A stretch of 23,151 nt of DNA, taken from NCBI GenBank assembly GCA_038259365.1, contig JBBSOW010000047.1, positions 1 through 23,151 of the forward strand, read 5' to 3'. Every line of letters begins with the position of its first letter. Positions within the stretch are counted from its first letter, which is position 1. The notes under the pieces are model-generated. The model worked only from the letters and a program-made list of their open reading frames with translations. It searched no databases and was not told where the DNA came from. The DNA comes from JBBSOW01 sp038259365 (GTDB lineage: Bacteria; Actinomycetota; Actinomycetes; Propionibacteriales; Propionibacteriaceae). The position numbers and the translations under genes were made by a program. Positions 21,668 through 23,151 of the stretch are shown piece by piece.

Positions 21668-22512
21668 TCGGCTTCTCCGCCGGATCGAATCTCCTCCGCG
21701 ATCACGGTCATCTGCTTCAGCCAGGGAGCGCCGTAGGTGGTGACGAGCGCGACGTCGGAGGCGTCGCGGCCGATCCCGATGAGCACGCGACCCTTGCGTT
21801 CAGCGTTGTTGCGGGGGTCGAACGTGTACCAGCGATCCCCGAGCCAGACCTGCATCCAGGCGGCAAAATCCATCGGCGCCGGGTCGGGTTTCACGTCCAA
21901 CTCGGGGATATAGCCGAACACGTAGCGGGCCGGGATGTTGAGCGCGCGGCAAAAGGTGATGGCCAGGTGCGCGAAGTCCCGACACACCCCGTAGCCGGAT
22001 TCGTACACGTCGCGGGCCGTCGACCAGCTGCTCGAGGTGCCGTACTGGAACGTCAGCCGCTCGTGGATGTGGTCGATGATGGCCTGCACCCGGGCGTAAC
22101 CGCGCGGGCCGTCGCCGAACAGCCGCCAGGCCTCGGCGCCGAGCTCGTCGGGCAGGCAGAACCGGCTGGGCATTGTGTACAGCAGCACGTCGTCGGGCAG
22201 GTGGCGCGGGGAGTGCTGCTCGGCGTCGGGATTGACGTCTTCGGTCTCGTCGGGCACCTCGGCGATGACCGAATAGGTGACCCTCGATTCGCCTTCGGGG
22301 ATCTCCATGCGCCGGCAACGGTTGCCGTAAAGATCGGTGTAGGCCCGCGGCTCGGCGTTGTCCGGCACGCTCCAGTCCTCGCGGAGCAGGTTCACCCCCG
22401 CGTTGATGCTGGGATCCATCGTGGCCCGGGGTTCCACCTGGAACACCGAGGCCACCGGCACCACCGATGAATGGATGAACTCACAGCCCAGCTTGACCAG
22501 TCTCGAAGTCAT
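21664..22512 (-). CDS. Transglutaminase-like protein with a substituted catalytic His
   Basis: A protein of about 282 residues (288 if GTG 22530 is used; numbering below counts from 22530). The N-terminal half is a beta-rich domain common in COG1305-type proteins; the C-terminal half is the transglutaminase/protease core with YGVCRDFAHL (Cys183), LNIPARYVFGY and WYTFDPRNN (Asp238). In the usual Cys-His-Asp triad the His begins an H-A-W motif, but here the sequence is DFAAW, with Ala223 in that place. Relatives with Ser there exist as far as I recall, so this may be a natural subgroup. Possible roles are peptide-bond cleavage or crosslinking, or binding only. ATG 22512 is preferred as start. 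The stop lies in a CTAG shared with pknB. No signal peptide is seen. Confidence 0.85.
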   Translation of the reverse strand: MTSRLVKLGCEFIHSSVVPVASVFQVEPRATMDPSINAGVNLLREDWSVPDNAEPRAYTDLYGNRCRRMEIPEGESRVTYSVIAEVPDETEDVNPDAEQHSPRHLPDDVLLYTMPSRFCLPDELGAEAWRLFGDGPRGYARVQAIIDHIHERLTFQYGTSSSWSTARDVYESGYGVCRDFAHLAITFCRALNIPARYVFGYIPELDVKPDPAPMDFAAWMQVWLGDRWYTFDPRNNAERKGRVLIGIGRDASDVALVTTYGAPWLKQMTVIAEEIRSGGEAD

Positions 22513-22584
22513 GAGAGTAGTCAACCGCACCGCGGGCCGGAGACCTATCTCGACTCACGGTTGGCCCCTCGCGCCCTGCCGGGC

Positions 22585-22590
22585 GAGAAT
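22585..22590 (+). promoter_or_regulatory. Possible -10 box of a leaderless mRNA for pabA
   Basis: GAGAAT keeps the A2 and T6 of the -10 consensus and ends 6 bases before the ATG at 22597, the same spacing as at 919 and 14042. GGGG directly before the ATG is too close to be a normal ribosome site. Confidence 0.35.
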
Positions 22591-22596
22591 GGGGCC

Positions 22597-23151
22597 ATGG
22601 CTTCGATCCTGGTCGTCGACAACTACGACTCCTTCGTCTACAACCTCGTGCACTACCTTGCCCAAATCGGCGCCGACGTGAGCGTCTGGCGCAACGACGA
22701 TCCGCGCTTCGCCGAGCCGGGCTTCGCCGAAGCCTTCGACGGCATCCTGCTCTCCCCTGGGCCCGGCACCCCCGAGAACTCGGGGGTCTGCATCGATTTG
22801 ATCCGCGAATGCGAGCTACCGATGTTTGGGGTTTGTCTCGGACTGCAGGCGATGGCGGTGGCGGCCGGCGGTACGGTCGGCCGCGCTCCCGAACTGCGCC
22901 ACGGCAAGACCTCGCAGATCTTTCACGAACAGGCCGGCGTGTTCGTCGGCCTGCCGTCTCCCCTGACGGCCACCCGTTACCACTCCCTCGCCCTCGATCC
23001 GCGCACCCTTCCCGCTGAGTACAGCGTCACCGCCCGCACCGAAACCGGCGTGATCATGGGGATGCGGCACAGGACCCGTCCCTTGGAGGCGGTCCAGTTC
23101 CATCCCGAATCGGTGCTAACCCAGGGCGGCTATCAGATGCTGGCCAACTGG
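22597..23151 (+). CDS. pabA: Anthranilate/aminodeoxychorismate synthase glutamine amidotransferase (3' end outside window)
   Basis: 185 codons are open to the right edge. It is a class I glutamine amidotransferase that releases ammonia from glutamine for chorismate conversion to anthranilate (tryptophan) or aminodeoxychorismate (folate). It shows the opening ILVVDNYDSFVYNL, LLSPGPGTPEN, the nucleophile in FGVCLGLQA (Cys80), RYHSL and the catalytic pair in QFHPESVLT (His169, Glu171). The family is normally about 190-220 residues, so little is missing. The gene next to pknB in mycobacteria is named trpG/pabA, and the sequence does not tell which partner it serves. It is divergent from the transglutaminase-like gene, with 84 bp between the starts. 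Confidence 0.93.
   Translation, partial: MASILVVDNYDSFVYNLVHYLAQIGADVSVWRNDDPRFAEPGFAEAFDGILLSPGPGTPENSGVCIDLIRECELPMFGVCLGLQAMAVAAGGTVGRAPELRHGKTSQIFHEQAGVFVGLPSPLTATRYHSLALDPRTLPAEYSVTARTETGVIMGMRHRTRPLEAVQFHPESVLTQGGYQMLANW

Overview
The window is about 23 kb of high-GC actinobacterial (Actinomycetota) chromosome. The strongest anchor is the right-hand third, which holds the conserved actinobacterial growth and division cluster tRNA-Leu - fhaA - fhaB - pstP - rodA - pbpA - pknB, followed by a pabA/trpG glutamine amidotransferase. In mycobacteria the same set lies close to oriC, so this region is probably origin-proximal too. Frequent GTG/TTG starts, TAGNNT-type -10 boxes and several likely leaderless genes fit that phylum. 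The family cannot be fixed from sequence alone; a Propionibacteriales-like organism is a low-confidence guess.

Left part (1-2328): a GH20 beta-N-acetylhexosaminidase runs off the left edge on the minus strand and is divergent from a AAA ATPase that is probably translated from a leaderless mRNA. Minus-strand block (2351-8636, read right to left): an MMPL transporter gene interrupted by one in-frame TGA, an overlapping LmeA/DUF2993 lipid-binding protein, two tandem paralogous lipoproteins, a small membrane protein and a DUF1479 (YbiU-like) putative non-heme iron oxygenase. Most of this block looks like envelope biology.

Middle (8842-13725): a single-pass membrane protein with a Pro/Ser/Thr-rich tail (+), a class I photolyase (-), a DUF4267 membrane protein (-), then a 372-bp divergent intergenic region with a strong palindrome and a 19-bp triple repeat, and an nfeD-flotillin pair (+). 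A long bidirectional terminator separates flotillin from the convergent tRNA-Leu(CAG).

Right part (14054-23151): a small YciI-like protein, then a tightly packed Ser/Thr phosphosignalling and wall-synthesis operon. FhaA and FhaB bind phosphothreonine, PstP removes phosphate, RodA polymerises glycan, PbpA crosslinks it, and PknB senses the wall through PASTA domains. Start and stop codons overlap by one base at three junctions and abut at a fourth. No pknA is present between pbpA and pknB. A convergent transglutaminase-like gene, which shares a CTAG double stop with pknB and lacks the expected catalytic histidine, and the divergent pabA (cut by the right edge) close the window.

I found no phage, insertion sequence, CRISPR array or defence island. 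The observations most worth following are the in-frame TGA in mmpL, the palindrome/repeat array at 11346-11474, the likely leaderless promoters and the His-to-Ala change in the transglutaminase-like protein.
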